The notes under the pieces were generated by a model. The model saw only the letters and a program-made list of their open reading frames with translations, searched no databases and had not been told where the DNA came from. Shown here in pieces: positions 51,441-61,094 of a DNA stretch of 64,000 bases. Each line of letters begins with the position of its first letter. The first letter of the stretch is position 1. The translations under genes and the position numbers were made by a program. Source of the DNA: CAVSNH01 sp963729275 (GTDB taxonomy: Bacteria > Actinomycetota > Acidimicrobiia > Acidimicrobiales > RAAP-2); NCBI GenBank assembly GCA_963729275.1, contig CAVSNH010000003.1, forward strand, positions 558,001 through 622,000, in the 5' to 3' direction.

Positions 51441-51608
51441 CGACGCCATGGGTCCCGACCGCCTTGGGGGGTCCGCAAGTCTTCCGGTTGCGGACCGTCG
51501 AACTCGGGCCTCCGGGTCCCGCCGGAGCCACGAGATTGGCGTACCGTTTCGCCAATTTCCTCTCATATTCCACGCCGATGGACGTCGACGATCCGAGATG
51601 AAACCTAG

Positions 51609-53294
51609 ATGACCGAGCGCGATCGGGACAACCGATCTCCGCTGGTCATGGCTGACTCGTCCGACCGGCGGTTCCCCGCGTTCTCGCCGGGTGTCCTCAA
51701 AGAGTTGGCTGAGTTCGGGGAGCGCCGGGAAGTAGATGCAGGAGATGTCCTCTACCGTGCGGGTGAAGCGCGGTGGGACTTCTACGTCCTGATCGAAGGA
51801 GGGCTCGAGGTCGTTCGAGACGACGAGTCCCAACAGCTGGTGGTCGTGTACGGACCTGGACAGTTCGTCGGCGAGCTCGGTCTGCTCACTGGGCAACGCA
51901 CCTATCTGACGGCTCGGGCCACCCGAAAAGGGTCGGTTCTGGTCATACCCCACGAGGAATTCCGTCGACTGATGGCGACCAAACCGAGCATCTCGGACAC
52001 CATCTTCAGCGCTCTTATCGGCCGGAGGGAGACCCTACGCACCACGGCAGGCGGTGAGGCGGTGCAGATCGTGGGTTCGAGGTTCTCACCGGAAGCCTTG
52101 GCCCTCCGTACATTTGCCGCCCGCAATCGATTGGCCTACGCCTGGATCGACCTCGAGGAGGAAGACGATGTCGGGGTTCTGTTGGCGAGTAAGGGCCTGC
52201 GCCCGAGTGACACCCCGGTCGTCATCACTCCCACTGGAGTCCTTCGCCATCCAAGCCCGGGGCAGTTTGCCGAGCAGATGGGACTTACCTACCACCCCAT
52301 TCCCGGCCGAACCTTTGATCTGGTCGTGGTCGGCGTGGGGCCGGCGGGCCTCGCCGCTTCCGTCTACGGGGCCTCAGAGGGCCTTGACACTGTTGCCCTC
52401 GACACCGTCGGTCCGGGCGGCCAAGCCGGTTCCAGCTCTCGCATCGAGAACTACGCAGGATTCCCCAACGGCATTTCGGGCGGTGACCTTGCCGCCAGAA
52501 CGGCCGTCCAGGCCCAGCGACTGGGAGCATGGCTGGTCAGCCCGTGTGAAGTTGCAGGCCTGCGGGTCGAACATGGATTCCACGTCGTGACCCTCCTCGA
52601 CGAGAGTGAGGTTCCAACTCGGGCGGTCATCATCGCCACGGGCGCCCGGTATCAGCGGTTGTCGATCTCCAACCTTGAAAAGTTCGAAGGCAATGGGGTC
52701 TATTACGCGGCGACGGATCTCGAGACTCGATCGTGCAGTGGCTCGGATGTTGTGGTCGTCGGTGGTGGAAACTCGGCCGGGCAGGCGGCTATCTATCTGA
52801 GCCAGCAAGGCGGCAGGGTGTCGATCATCATTCGTCGATCGGACCTGTCGAGCAGCATGTCGAGGTATCTCATCGACCGCATCGCAGCCGATCCGAAGAT
52901 CGACGTCCTGACAGATACTGAGGTCCGAGCCCTCGATGGCGACACCCACCTCCAGAGTGTGGTCCTCGAACACACACCCTCAGAACATCGACAGACCAAG
53001 CAATGCGCTGCCCTCTTTTGCTTCATCGGTGCAGAACCCGCCACGTCATGGCTGAATGGCACCGTTGCGCTGGACGAGAAGGGGTTCGTCCTCACCGATC
53101 GATCGCTTCCTGCCGCGATCCTTGCTGACTACGTCATGGCCGGGCGAGAACCCTTGCCATTCGAGACCTCGGCGGCGGGAGTATTTGCCGTCGGTGATGT
53201 GCGACTGGGATCCATGAAGCGAGTCGCGGCGGCGGTTGGAGAGGGGTCGAGCGCCGTGCGCTCGGTTCACGAGTATCTCGCCACTTACACCTGA
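51609..53294 (+). CDS. cNMP-binding/thioredoxin-like/thioredoxin reductase-like three-domain flavoprotein
   Basis: A 561-residue cytoplasmic protein. Residues ~20-140 form a cyclic-nucleotide-binding (Crp-type) domain (FYVLIEGGLEVV, YGPGQFVGELGLLTGQRTYLTARA). Residues ~150-225 look like a thioredoxin-like fold without active cysteines (RTFAARNRLAYAWIDLEE, TPVVITPTG). From ~236 a thioredoxin reductase-like part has the FAD motif VVVGVGPAGLAAS, the NADPH motif VVVVGGGNSAGQAA and the FAD motif GVFAVGDVR. At the position of the CATC active site it has YYAATDLETRSC, so the redox-active disulfide pair is missing. It may reduce something directly from flavin under control of a nucleotide signal. It lies just downstream of the UBP zinc-finger gene. 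Confidence 0.85.
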   Translation: MTERDRDNRSPLVMADSSDRRFPAFSPGVLKELAEFGERREVDAGDVLYRAGEARWDFYVLIEGGLEVVRDDESQQLVVVYGPGQFVGELGLLTGQRTYLTARATRKGSVLVIPHEEFRRLMATKPSISDTIFSALIGRRETLRTTAGGEAVQIVGSRFSPEALALRTFAARNRLAYAWIDLEEEDDVGVLLASKGLRPSDTPVVITPTGVLRHPSPGQFAEQMGLTYHPIPGRTFDLVVVGVGPAGLAASVYGASEGLDTVALDTVGPGGQAGSSSRIENYAGFPNGISGGDLAARTAVQAQRLGAWLVSPCEVAGLRVEHGFHVVTLLDESEVPTRAVIIATGARYQRLSISNLEKFEGNGVYYAATDLETRSCSGSDVVVVGGGNSAGQAAIYLSQQGGRVSIIIRRSDLSSSMSRYLIDRIAADPKIDVLTDTEVRALDGDTHLQSVVLEHTPSEHRQTKQCAALFCFIGAEPATSWLNGTVALDEKGFVLTDRSLPAAILADYVMAGREPLPFETSAAGVFAVGDVRLGSMKRVAAAVGEGSSAVRSVHEYLATYT

Positions 53295-53424
53295 CCCGAG
53301 CCCAACGTGTGGTCAACGGCATGGTCAGCACGGATCGGTTCCGACGAAGCGCTCAGCGAACGCGTGTGAGCCCATATTTGCCCCGTTAAGCGTACGGATC
53401 GCCTTTTCAGGGAAGGAAAGACCT

Positions 53425-54435
53425 GTGCCCAGGGTCACCCGGTCCCTCACGGTTCGCTCACGTGACACACAGTGGCGGGTGCCCCGCTTGGCCGCCCTGG
53501 CTGGCGGGGTTCTGGCCCTCGCTGGCCTGTTCGTCGTCGCCCCAGCTACTGCTGCCAGTGGCACGGCGACCGCTGGGCCCTACCCAGTCGGCGACGCGGC
53601 GACCGGCTACCTGGCCGAGCTCACCGATCCCACCGGTTCGCCCCCAGGCGTCAACGTCTCGGACTGCCACCCGGCCGCCTCGGGGCCGCAGCAGTACCCG
53701 GTGATCCTTCTGCCCGGCACGCTGTACGACATGGCCGATACCTGGCAGGCCCTTGGCCCGATCCTGGCCGACGACGGCTGGTGCGTCTTCGGGCTGAACT
53801 ACGGAGCGACGGAAAGCACCACGTTGAGCGGGGGCCGGATCTGGTCAGTGGGCGATATCCCCACCTCGGCTGGCCAGCTGGCCACCTTCGTGGGGCAGGT
53901 GCTGGCCGCCACCGGCGCCAGCAAAGTCGACCTCGTCGGCTGGTCGCAGGGGGGCATGATGCCGCGCTGGTATCTGCGTTTCGACGGAGGGGCCGCCTAC
54001 GTCCACGACCTTGTGGGGCTGGCCCCCTCTAACCACGGGACGACCGTCGACGGCATGAGCGCCCTATTCGACGCCGTCACCGCCCTGGGACTGCCCGCCC
54101 CCCTCACCCTGGCCCAGTGCCTGGCCTGCACTCAGCAGCTGGCGGGATCGGCCTTCCTGCAGCAGCTGAACGCCGGGGGGGACACTGTGCCCGGAGTCCG
54201 TTACACCGTCATCGAGACCGAATACGACGAGGTGGTGACGCCCTATACGTCGGCCTTCCTGAGCGGGCCGGCGGTGACGAACGTGACGCTGCAAGACCAG
54301 TGTCCCGACGATCACGCCGACCACCTGGCCATGCCATACGACAGCGCCGCCCTACAGGATGTGGTGCAGGCGCTCGACGACGCCCCGTCGCTCTCCGTAG
54401 ATTGCGGCCTCGGTCTGCCCGTGCTCGGCGGCTGA
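53425..54435 (+). CDS. Secreted lipase (alpha/beta hydrolase, EstA/class 2-like)
   Basis: A 336-residue exported serine lipase from GTG 53425 with GGGAAGGAAAG before it. A signal peptide spans about 1-44 (hydrophobic LAGGVLALAGLFVVAPATAA). The nucleophile elbow is VGWSQGG (Ser174). YPVILLPGTLYDMADTW provides the oxyanion region, ETEYDEVVTPYTSAF the acid, and PDDHADHLAMP the likely His. Four to six cysteines in the mature part may form disulfides. It should hydrolyse acylglycerols outside the cell. It is convergent with the pyruvate oxidase remnant across a terminator hairpin. Confidence 0.88.
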   Translation: MPRVTRSLTVRSRDTQWRVPRLAALAGGVLALAGLFVVAPATAASGTATAGPYPVGDAATGYLAELTDPTGSPPGVNVSDCHPAASGPQQYPVILLPGTLYDMADTWQALGPILADDGWCVFGLNYGATESTTLSGGRIWSVGDIPTSAGQLATFVGQVLAATGASKVDLVGWSQGGMMPRWYLRFDGGAAYVHDLVGLAPSNHGTTVDGMSALFDAVTALGLPAPLTLAQCLACTQQLAGSAFLQQLNAGGDTVPGVRYTVIETEYDEVVTPYTSAFLSGPAVTNVTLQDQCPDDHADHLAMPYDSAALQDVVQALDDAPSLSVDCGLGLPVLGG

Positions 54436-54444
54436 GGGCCGGCG

Positions 54445-54480
54445 CACCAGTCGGCTGCAGCGCCCTTCGCCCGACTGGTG
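54445..54480. terminator. Bidirectional terminator hairpin
   Basis: CACCAGTCGG (54445-54454) and CCGACTGGTG (54471-54480) form a perfect 10-bp stem around a 16-nt loop, between the convergent lipase and pyruvate oxidase genes. Confidence 0.6.
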
Positions 54481-54552
54481 GTTCGTTCGAACAGCCATCC
54501 GGATATCGATGGCGCGGGCGGTCCTCTTACGTCCCCGTCAGGTCCGGAGCAC

Positions 54553-56269
54553 TCACAGCAGCCGGACGTTGTCCTCGTCGGTCTCGATGACGTCGTCCAT
54601 CTTCCCGGTGAGGACTTGCTTGGCCAGGCTGAGCGTGAAGCCCTTCACCGTCTCGACGGGCATGTGCGAAGGGAGGGAAAGGGCGAAACGGTCAACCAGC
54701 ACGTCAACCACGACCGGTCCCTGGTTCTGTCCGAGCGCGGCTCGCCTCTCGCGCACGTCGCCCGGCTCCTCGATGCGAATGCCCTTGGCTCCGCAGGCCT
54801 CGGCAACCCTGCTGAAGTCCGGGTTCACAAAGTCTGTCGCGTAGGGAGCGAAGCCGGCCTCTTCCTGCTCGATGTTGACGAAGTCGAGCATGGCGTTGTT
54901 GAAGACAATGTGAACCACCGGCGCCTGGCGTCGCACCTCAGTCAGAAGGTCGCCCATGGCGAGCATGGTGAAGCCCCCGTCGCCGCACAAGGCGATGGTC
55001 TGGCGACCCGCAAAGGCGAGCTGCGCGCCGAAGGCGTTGGGCGAGGCGCTGCCCATCGATGTCCATGTGAACGAGCCGAACAGCCGATGCCGGGGCCCAT
55101 AGTGGATATGACGGGCCGCCCAGATGCACGGTGTCCCAGTGTCGGCGAAGAACAGGGCATCGTCGGCCAGCTCGTCCAGAACGGCGGCGACGTACTCAGA
55201 TCGAATCGGCTTGATCCCGGGTCCCTTGGTGACGTAGTGCTGAAGCTGCTGGTGGGCTCGCTCGGTCTTCGTCACCTGGGTTCGGAGGAACTTGTCGTCG
55301 GGTTTCTTCACGACCAATGGTGCCAGGTCCTCGAGCGTCGCTTTCCCGTCCCCGACCACGCTCACGGAGAGCGGCACACCCCGCCCGAGGTGACCCGGGT
55401 CGCGGTCGACCTGAATGACCTTGACGTCCTTGTGCGGGAGGAAGTCCGAAAAGGGAAAATCTGTGCCCAGCATGAGCAGCACGTCGGCGTGGTTGATGGC
55501 TTCCCAGCAACCGCCGTATCCGAGGAGGCCGGTCATGCCCACGGCGTTGGGATTGTCATGCTCCAGCCACTGCTTGCCCTTGAGGGAGTAGCCGACCGGC
55601 GCCATCAGCTTCTGGGAAAGAGCACGAACCTTGGCTTGCGCATCCCGGCATCCGTCGCCGCCGAAGATGGCAACTGTCGTCGCCTCGTTGATCAGGGCCG
55701 CCATGGCCTCGAGGTCGGCGGCCGAGGCGGACCCTATGGTGGCGGTCGGCCGGGGGACGTAATGCGCTCCTCGTGGTGCGTCAGCCGAGGCGACGTCGCC
55801 CGGGATCGAGATCACGCTCGGCAATGGCCGTGGTGATGGCGCTGCCCACGACGTTGTGCACTTGGGCGGGGTTGACGAGCCTGCCGATATACAGGGCGGC
55901 CGCAGCAAAGAAGGTGTATGGGTTCAGCTCCTCGAGGGCTTCGGAGTCGATGAGCGAGGATTCCACGTGACCGGCGACGGCGATCACCGGGACCCGCTCC
56001 TTGCGGGCGTCGAGGAGACCGTTGATCAGATGGGCGGTGCCAGGCCCGGCAGTACCGCAGACGGCCACGGGTTGACCGCTGAGCGACGCGTCGGCAACCG
56101 CTGCGAACGTGCCATACTCCTCGTGGCGGACGTGGACGAAGTCGATCGAGCCATTCCGACGCATCGCGTCGATCGTCGGATTGAGGGCGTCACCCACGAT
56201 GCCGTAGCAGCGACGCACCCGTGCTGAGACCAGCATCTCTCACAGGGCGTCGGCAACAGTCTTGGCCAT
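54553..56269 (-). pseudogene. poxB: Pyruvate oxidase/dehydrogenase (PoxB-like), nonsense and frameshift
   Basis: Reading from ATG 56269 gives MAKTVADAL, then an in-frame TGA at 56240-56242, then EMLVSARVRRCYGIVGDALN; so a stop codon interrupts codon 10. A frameshift near 55815 separates the N-terminal part (VRHEEYGTFAAVA with the ThDP-activating Glu) from the rest (VISIPGDV, the central domain, and GDGGFTMLAMGDLLTE with FNNAMLDFV for ThDP). The full span is 1717 nt, equal to the ~572 codons of PoxB plus one base. Its intact parts match the flavin- and ThDP-dependent enzyme that oxidises pyruvate to acetate and CO2 at the membrane. Either a pseudogene or two sequence errors. An internal ATG at 56236 could restart translation. 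Confidence 0.85.
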
Positions 56270-56361
56270 GTCCATCTCCTCCCGGTGCTCGGCGTCGACG
56301 TAGGAGCCGGCGAGCCTTCGACGAGATGCCGGCCCGCCAGTGACTTGGCCGGCCACCTTGA

Positions 56362-57192
56362 CTATCCGATGAACTTCAAGAGGGCGTCGTTCACTTCGTC
56401 GGGGTGCGTCCAGCCGATGTTGTGGGGGCCGCCCTCGACCTCGATGAACTGGATGTCCTTTACGAGCTCGGGAAGCCGGCGGCCGGTGGCGTCGATCGGA
56501 AGGATGCGGTCTTCGGTGCCCTGGACCACGAGCAGTGGCACATCGATCTTGGGTAGGTCGGCCCGAAAGTCCGTCAGCCACGTCGCCACGCACGCCAGGG
56601 TGGCGTACGCGGACGAGTCGGCTGCCACCTGAAAGCTGGCGTTCCAGGCCTCGTCGCTGATGCGGGTGCCGGCCAGCTTGTCGACGTTGTAGAAGTTGTC
56701 GAAGAAGAACTTGAACCAGGCGTAGCGGTCCTTCTTGATCGTCTCCTTGAACCCGTCGAAGACGCTCTGGGGCACGCCCTTCGGGTTGTCGGGGGTCTGG
56801 AGGAGGAAGGGTGGGATCGGTCCGAAGAGGGCAGCTCTCTCCACCCGGTCCGAGCCGTAGGTGCCCAGATACCGGGTCACCTCGCCGGTGCCCATCGAGA
56901 ACCCGGCCAGAACCATCTCGCGCAAATCCAGCTGGTCGATCAGCATCTTGAGATCGGCGGCGAAGGTGTCATAGTCATAGCCCGTCGTGGGCTGGCTGGA
57001 GTGCCCGAACCCGCGCCGGTCGTAGGTGATCACCCGCCTGCCGGCGTCGAGCAGCACGGGAAGCTGCTTCTCCCAGGAGTGACCGTCCAGGGGGTATCCG
57101 TGGATCAGCACCACCGGCCGCCCGGAGCCGTGGTCCTCGTAGTACAGCTCGACCGGGGCGGAGTTCTCCTGACCGACAGTCACGTATGGCAT
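56362..57192 (-). CDS. Alpha/beta hydrolase, non-heme chloroperoxidase-like
   Basis: A 276-residue protein from ATG 57192. Typical of the cofactor-free haloperoxidase/esterase group: VVLIHGYPLDGHSWEKQ, VITYDRRGFGHSSQP, nucleophile Ser99 in AGFSMGTGEV, Asp in VQGTEDRILP and His in EGGPHNIGWTHP. Usually these act as esterases that also make peracids. It lies upstream of, and in the same direction as, the broken pyruvate oxidase gene (about 90 bp apart), possibly a former operon. Confidence 0.9.
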   Translation of the reverse strand: MPYVTVGQENSAPVELYYEDHGSGRPVVLIHGYPLDGHSWEKQLPVLLDAGRRVITYDRRGFGHSSQPTTGYDYDTFAADLKMLIDQLDLREMVLAGFSMGTGEVTRYLGTYGSDRVERAALFGPIPPFLLQTPDNPKGVPQSVFDGFKETIKKDRYAWFKFFFDNFYNVDKLAGTRISDEAWNASFQVAADSSAYATLACVATWLTDFRADLPKIDVPLLVVQGTEDRILPIDATGRRLPELVKDIQFIEVEGGPHNIGWTHPDEVNDALLKFIG

Positions 57193-57609
57193 GGCGACCT
57201 CCCTGGTCGTGGGTCTTCGATCAGCCGCTCTGCGCCGATCCCGAGGACAACCAACCACCGCCGCGCCAGGCGCGCTATGGGGGGGTACCTGCTCACGCGC
57301 TGACCCGGGCCGGGCCATCTCCCTAGTACCCGGTTGGAGGGATGGCCAACCCCCCCACAACCACTCCTCTGGCTCCCGGCTCCGGCCCTCCAGAGTCCGG
57401 GTTTCCGGCGGCCGGTGGCATCGTCGTGGCGACTCGCACGAGTCCCACAGCGACAGGACACCGAAGCCATCGGCATTCTCTGTCAAGCGCCGCCCCACGC
57501 GGTTGACCTCGGCGGCTACTCAGCGCCGACGACCTTGAAGTTGAGGAACACGTCTCACTCGCCCGCATCTCCGTCCGGCACGAATGCGACCATCCTGCAG
57601 ACCGTTGAT
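57193..57609. other. Intergenic region, nothing recognised
   Basis: Between the chloroperoxidase-like gene and the methyltransferase gene, both on the minus strand. It should contain the promoter of the former; no clear gene or strong hairpin is present. Confidence 0.4.
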
Positions 57610-58341
57610 TTAATCCTTCTCCAAGATTGCAACATAGGACGCGCTGGGCAGCCCACCGATAATCTTGCTCTGGTGCCATCCCGTGCCCCTCAGCAGGACT
57701 CGCATCTCGTTGCGCGACACGAACAGCCAGTTTGACCACGCGCCGACAGAACCCCGGTATTGGCTTCGTATACGCACCTGGCCGGGCATAAGTCCCGCTT
57801 GCTTCTTCCGTCGGTAATAGGACCGATCAATCGCCGGAGCACCCCCACAATATGGATTCGTGCTCTCGGCCAGGATGCGAGTAGCGGGATCCGTCCTCCG
57901 GGCCCAGACACCCAATGTTCTTCGTAGACGTTCAGGAGTGCCAAAAAGCCCGACATTGTTCCCCAACAGGACAATGGTGTCGAATGAGCTGATTCTCTCG
58001 GACAGTTCATCGATCGACATACACCATGCCTTCCTCACGCCACGCAACCGAGCGGAACGGACGGCGAGAGGCGAAGCATCCAGCCCAACGACATCGAATC
58101 CGCGCTGCTGAAGGTACAAAGTGACCCTGCCTGCGCCACAACCTACGTCGAGGACGCGACCACGGACATAGCGCATAGATCGCCGCTCCGAGATAGGCCA
58201 CTCCTTGAATTCCGCCACATACAATTCGTGTCCTGCGCTCAGGTCCGTGAAGCCATCAACCCGTTCGATGACCTCTGGAGCAGTCCCACCCCGCGCCCAG
58301 TCCATCAACGCTCGGCCAAAGACATCCGTTCCCTTTCGCAT
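57610..58341 (-). CDS. Class I SAM-dependent methyltransferase
   Basis: A 243-residue methyltransferase. Motif I is VLDVGCGAGRV (64-73), the acidic residue closing motif II is Asp88 in VVGLDASP, and FDTIVLLGNNVGLFG corresponds to motif IV. The C-terminal part (RIRSQYRGSVGAWSNWLFVS) probably forms the substrate side. It resembles the broad methyltransferase group of small-molecule modification. Base composition is slightly lower in GC than neighbours, so transfer is possible. Substrate unknown. Confidence 0.85.
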   Translation of the reverse strand: MRKGTDVFGRALMDWARGGTAPEVIERVDGFTDLSAGHELYVAEFKEWPISERRSMRYVRGRVLDVGCGAGRVTLYLQQRGFDVVGLDASPLAVRSARLRGVRKAWCMSIDELSERISSFDTIVLLGNNVGLFGTPERLRRTLGVWARRTDPATRILAESTNPYCGGAPAIDRSYYRRKKQAGLMPGQVRIRSQYRGSVGAWSNWLFVSRNEMRVLLRGTGWHQSKIIGGLPSASYVAILEKD

Positions 58342-58752
58342 CGATCTAGTTGAAGTCCCTTGAAATCTTCGGTGTGAGAGTCAGTTCTCTCGCGGCTCGA
58401 ACCGTAGCGTGGTGCCGGTATAGGTCTCCGGTCATCAGAGCGACAGGAAGCGCGACCCATGATGTGAGACCGAACCTTCGCCGCCACCACCGCTCCCCAT
58501 GCACGCTCGCATGATCAACGAGAGTGGCTGCACACTTGCAGCGGGCTCTGCCGCCGAAGGCGAACGAAGCTCGACGGCTCTTGGGGCAGAGCCGGACGGC
58601 CGGGCCGTCAGTGAGGGCACGTATCCCGTGATTTGGACCTACGAGCCGGGATGACCTGCGGATCGTGTACCTGCGAACTGGCACAGTCTTCCTCGCTGAG
58701 CTGTCGGGTCCGGACACAGTCCCTGCAAACACCCTATCGTCAGACCTGACCC
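58342..58752. other. Intergenic region between divergent genes
   Basis: Upstream of both the methyltransferase (minus) and the alpha/beta hydrolase (plus). TATCGT at about 58736 could be a -10 for the latter. No gene is supported. Confidence 0.35.
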
Positions 58753-59472
58753 GTGATGCAGCTCGACGTTCCCATCAAGACCGGTGACGGTCCGCCCATC
58801 GTTTTGCTCCACGGCTTCGCCATGCGACCAGCCACGTACGGAGGATTGGTACAGCTCCTCGCCGAGCGGTGCCGGGTCTATGTGCCCGACCTATTCGCCG
58901 TGCGGGGTCGGTGGAGTTACCCGAAAGTGCTCGACGCTTTCATCGCGACAGTAGACGCCCTTCGTCTTGATCGAGTCAGCCTTCTGGGCCACTCCTTCGG
59001 CGGGGGCATCGAGCTCGGCTTCGCCACACGACTCCCCGACCGTGTCGTGGAGGTCGTGTTCTCCGACTCGCTGGCCTCCTCGCGTGAATGGCAACTCGCT
59101 GCCGAGGTGCTGCGCCACCCGGTGCGACTGCTGCGGTTGGCCACCCCAAAGGCGACAGCCTCCTTCGCCCGGACCTGCGTCGACCATCCTCGCCAGCTGG
59201 TCGACGCCGCCTGGTGGGGCTTCACGAGTGGGCGGGAGATTGACAGTGAGGCCATCGCTCGAGCCGGCCTACCCGCACACGTCCTGTGGGCGAATCGCGA
59301 CTCGATCCTTTCGCGGTCCGACGGACGCCGTTTCGCCGAGGAACTGAATGCCACGTTCACGGTAGCCGCCGGGACCGATGGAGCGTGTTTCGACCACGAC
59401 TGGATGTTCCAGCAGCCGAAGGAGTTTTTCGACCATCTCGACGGTCTCGGCCTTGCAGCGCTGTCATCCTGA
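58753..59472 (+). CDS. Alpha/beta hydrolase
   Basis: A 239-residue cytosolic hydrolase (GTG 58753 or ATG 58756). PPIVLLHGFAMRPATYG is the oxyanion strand, LLGHSFGGG carries nucleophile Ser81, and LPAHVLWANRDSIL the Asp. The final His is likely in ACFDHDWMF. It has a minimal cap domain. Similar proteins act as esterases or C-C hydrolases; the substrate is unknown. Confidence 0.85.
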   Translation: MMQLDVPIKTGDGPPIVLLHGFAMRPATYGGLVQLLAERCRVYVPDLFAVRGRWSYPKVLDAFIATVDALRLDRVSLLGHSFGGGIELGFATRLPDRVVEVVFSDSLASSREWQLAAEVLRHPVRLLRLATPKATASFARTCVDHPRQLVDAAWWGFTSGREIDSEAIARAGLPAHVLWANRDSILSRSDGRRFAEELNATFTVAAGTDGACFDHDWMFQQPKEFFDHLDGLGLAALSS

Positions 59473-59648
59473 CAGGCCGATCTCCCATCGCAGGTTGTGA
59501 GTGCAGGTTTTTCAACCGGTTGAAGATGCGCGTGTCGCGACTCGGTCTGTCCGTGGCGGCCTTGCTTGGATTCGCCTTGTCTCAGACCACGCGACCCGCC
59601 CGGAGCTGATCTAGTTGGTCGGCGAGAACGTAAAGTAGCTGTTGTACG

Positions 59649-60962
59649 TCACCGGCTCGGGGTCCCCCGGACGCGAACCCTCCCTCCTCCGACCGTCTCC
59701 ACTCCGCCCATTTGAAGAGTGACCAACGAGAAGACGGACAGAACCGCGAGGGCGATCGAGCAAACGAGAACCGATCGGAAGATGCCGAAGTGCTCCGTGC
59801 CGATTCCCACACCGATGACGGGAATCGCTAAGCCCAAATAGCAGAACACGAAAAATGAGGAGATGACCTGGCCCCTCCGCTCGATCGGGGCCAGTCGGTT
59901 GGCAGTCGAAAGACTGCCGATGAAGACACATCCGACCGCAATGCCTCCTACTGCGGTGCCGGCCAGAAAGAGCCCAAGTGACGCCTGCGACAAACCGGCG
60001 ACGATGAGGGCGAGGACGACGAGGAACAGCGCGAGCCCGAACGACACAACCTTCCGAAAGTCGAAACGACCGGCGATGAGCTGGGTGACGACCGCGATTG
60101 CGAAGATCATGAAGACGACCGCGCCAGCGACAGCGTGGTTGTGTTGGTCGAGAACGCTGCCGAGAAACGTGGGCGCCAGTGCGCTGAAGATCCCCAGCAG
60201 GCTGAAGCTGGCGAACGCGGCCACGCCGGCGGCGAGGAATGCATTCCTTTCCACATCAGGGAGGCCGAGACCGCTGAAGCGAATGGACAGTCTTTGACGT
60301 TGTGAGACCGTCTCGGGCACCGAGATCACGGCCAAGGCTGCGATCGCCAAGAGGGCCAAATAAACCTCGAAGACGAGCACCGTCGGCTTTGGCGCATACT
60401 GTGCGAACAGGCCGGCCACGAGGGGGCCGAGGCCGAGGCCACCGGTGTTGACGGCGGTGGCGACGAGAGTCGCCCGGCGTGGATCTCTGCGTCCCAGCAT
60501 CTCGGTGAGCGCTGCCGTCCCGGTGCCGGTCATGAGACCGGCAGTGAAGCCGGAAAGAATCCGGCCGAGGAACAGCCATCCGACGGATGAAGCCAGGATG
60601 AACACGATCGTGCTGAGAGCGCTGAGCGCAAGGGCGGTTCCGAGCACGGGCGTGCGTCCAACCTGATCGGAGGCGCGTCCCAAAAAGACCAGGACGGTGA
60701 GCACCCCCGCCGCATAGACGGCATAGATCAAGGTCACGACGCCGGAAGAGAAGTGCCACTGGCTCTGGTAGATGACGTACAGAGGTGTGGGCAGGGTCGT
60801 CCCCATCATGGTGACGGCGAACACGTAGGCGATCAACCAGAAAGCCACTTCCCGGGGAGCCGAGAGCAGGGGGCGATCGGCGGCGATGGCCTCGTCAAGG
60901 CAGTCGAAGCAGGGCGTACCCGCCGGCTTCGACCGAACTCCCTCCATTCCCTGTGAGGTCAC
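59649..60962 (-). CDS. MFS transporter, 12-helix drug exporter type
   Basis: A 437-residue membrane protein. The MFS loop motif LGRASDQVGRTPVLG occurs after helix 2; ILSGFTAGLMTGTGTAALTEML is the motif C-like helix; the later IAGRFDFRKVVSFGLALFLV marks the second half. A basic/Cys-containing N-terminus (about 1-38) precedes the first helix. Export of small molecules by proton antiport is expected; substrate unknown. No local regulator. Confidence 0.85.
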   Translation of the reverse strand: MTSQGMEGVRSKPAGTPCFDCLDEAIAADRPLLSAPREVAFWLIAYVFAVTMMGTTLPTPLYVIYQSQWHFSSGVVTLIYAVYAAGVLTVLVFLGRASDQVGRTPVLGTALALSALSTIVFILASSVGWLFLGRILSGFTAGLMTGTGTAALTEMLGRRDPRRATLVATAVNTGGLGLGPLVAGLFAQYAPKPTVLVFEVYLALLAIAALAVISVPETVSQRQRLSIRFSGLGLPDVERNAFLAAGVAAFASFSLLGIFSALAPTFLGSVLDQHNHAVAGAVVFMIFAIAVVTQLIAGRFDFRKVVSFGLALFLVVLALIVAGLSQASLGLFLAGTAVGGIAVGCVFIGSLSTANRLAPIERRGQVISSFFVFCYLGLAIPVIGVGIGTEHFGIFRSVLVCSIALAVLSVFSLVTLQMGGVETVGGGRVRVRGTPSR

Positions 60963-61094
60963 CCAGGTTCACCTCGTAACTCGTGACCCGTCGGCAGCGC
61001 GAGAGACTCACGCGGCAGTATCGCCGATATGGCCATCGTTAGCTCGGTCCGGCGCGCTGGACGAAGAACAGAAGGCCGTCCCAGCAGCGGCGCC

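Noticed and set aside
56240..56242. TGA in the PoxB-like gene as a selenocysteine codon
   Set aside because: It falls at a position where PoxB relatives have no catalytic Cys, there is no SECIS-like hairpin that I can see right after it, and a second lesion (frameshift) exists in the same gene.
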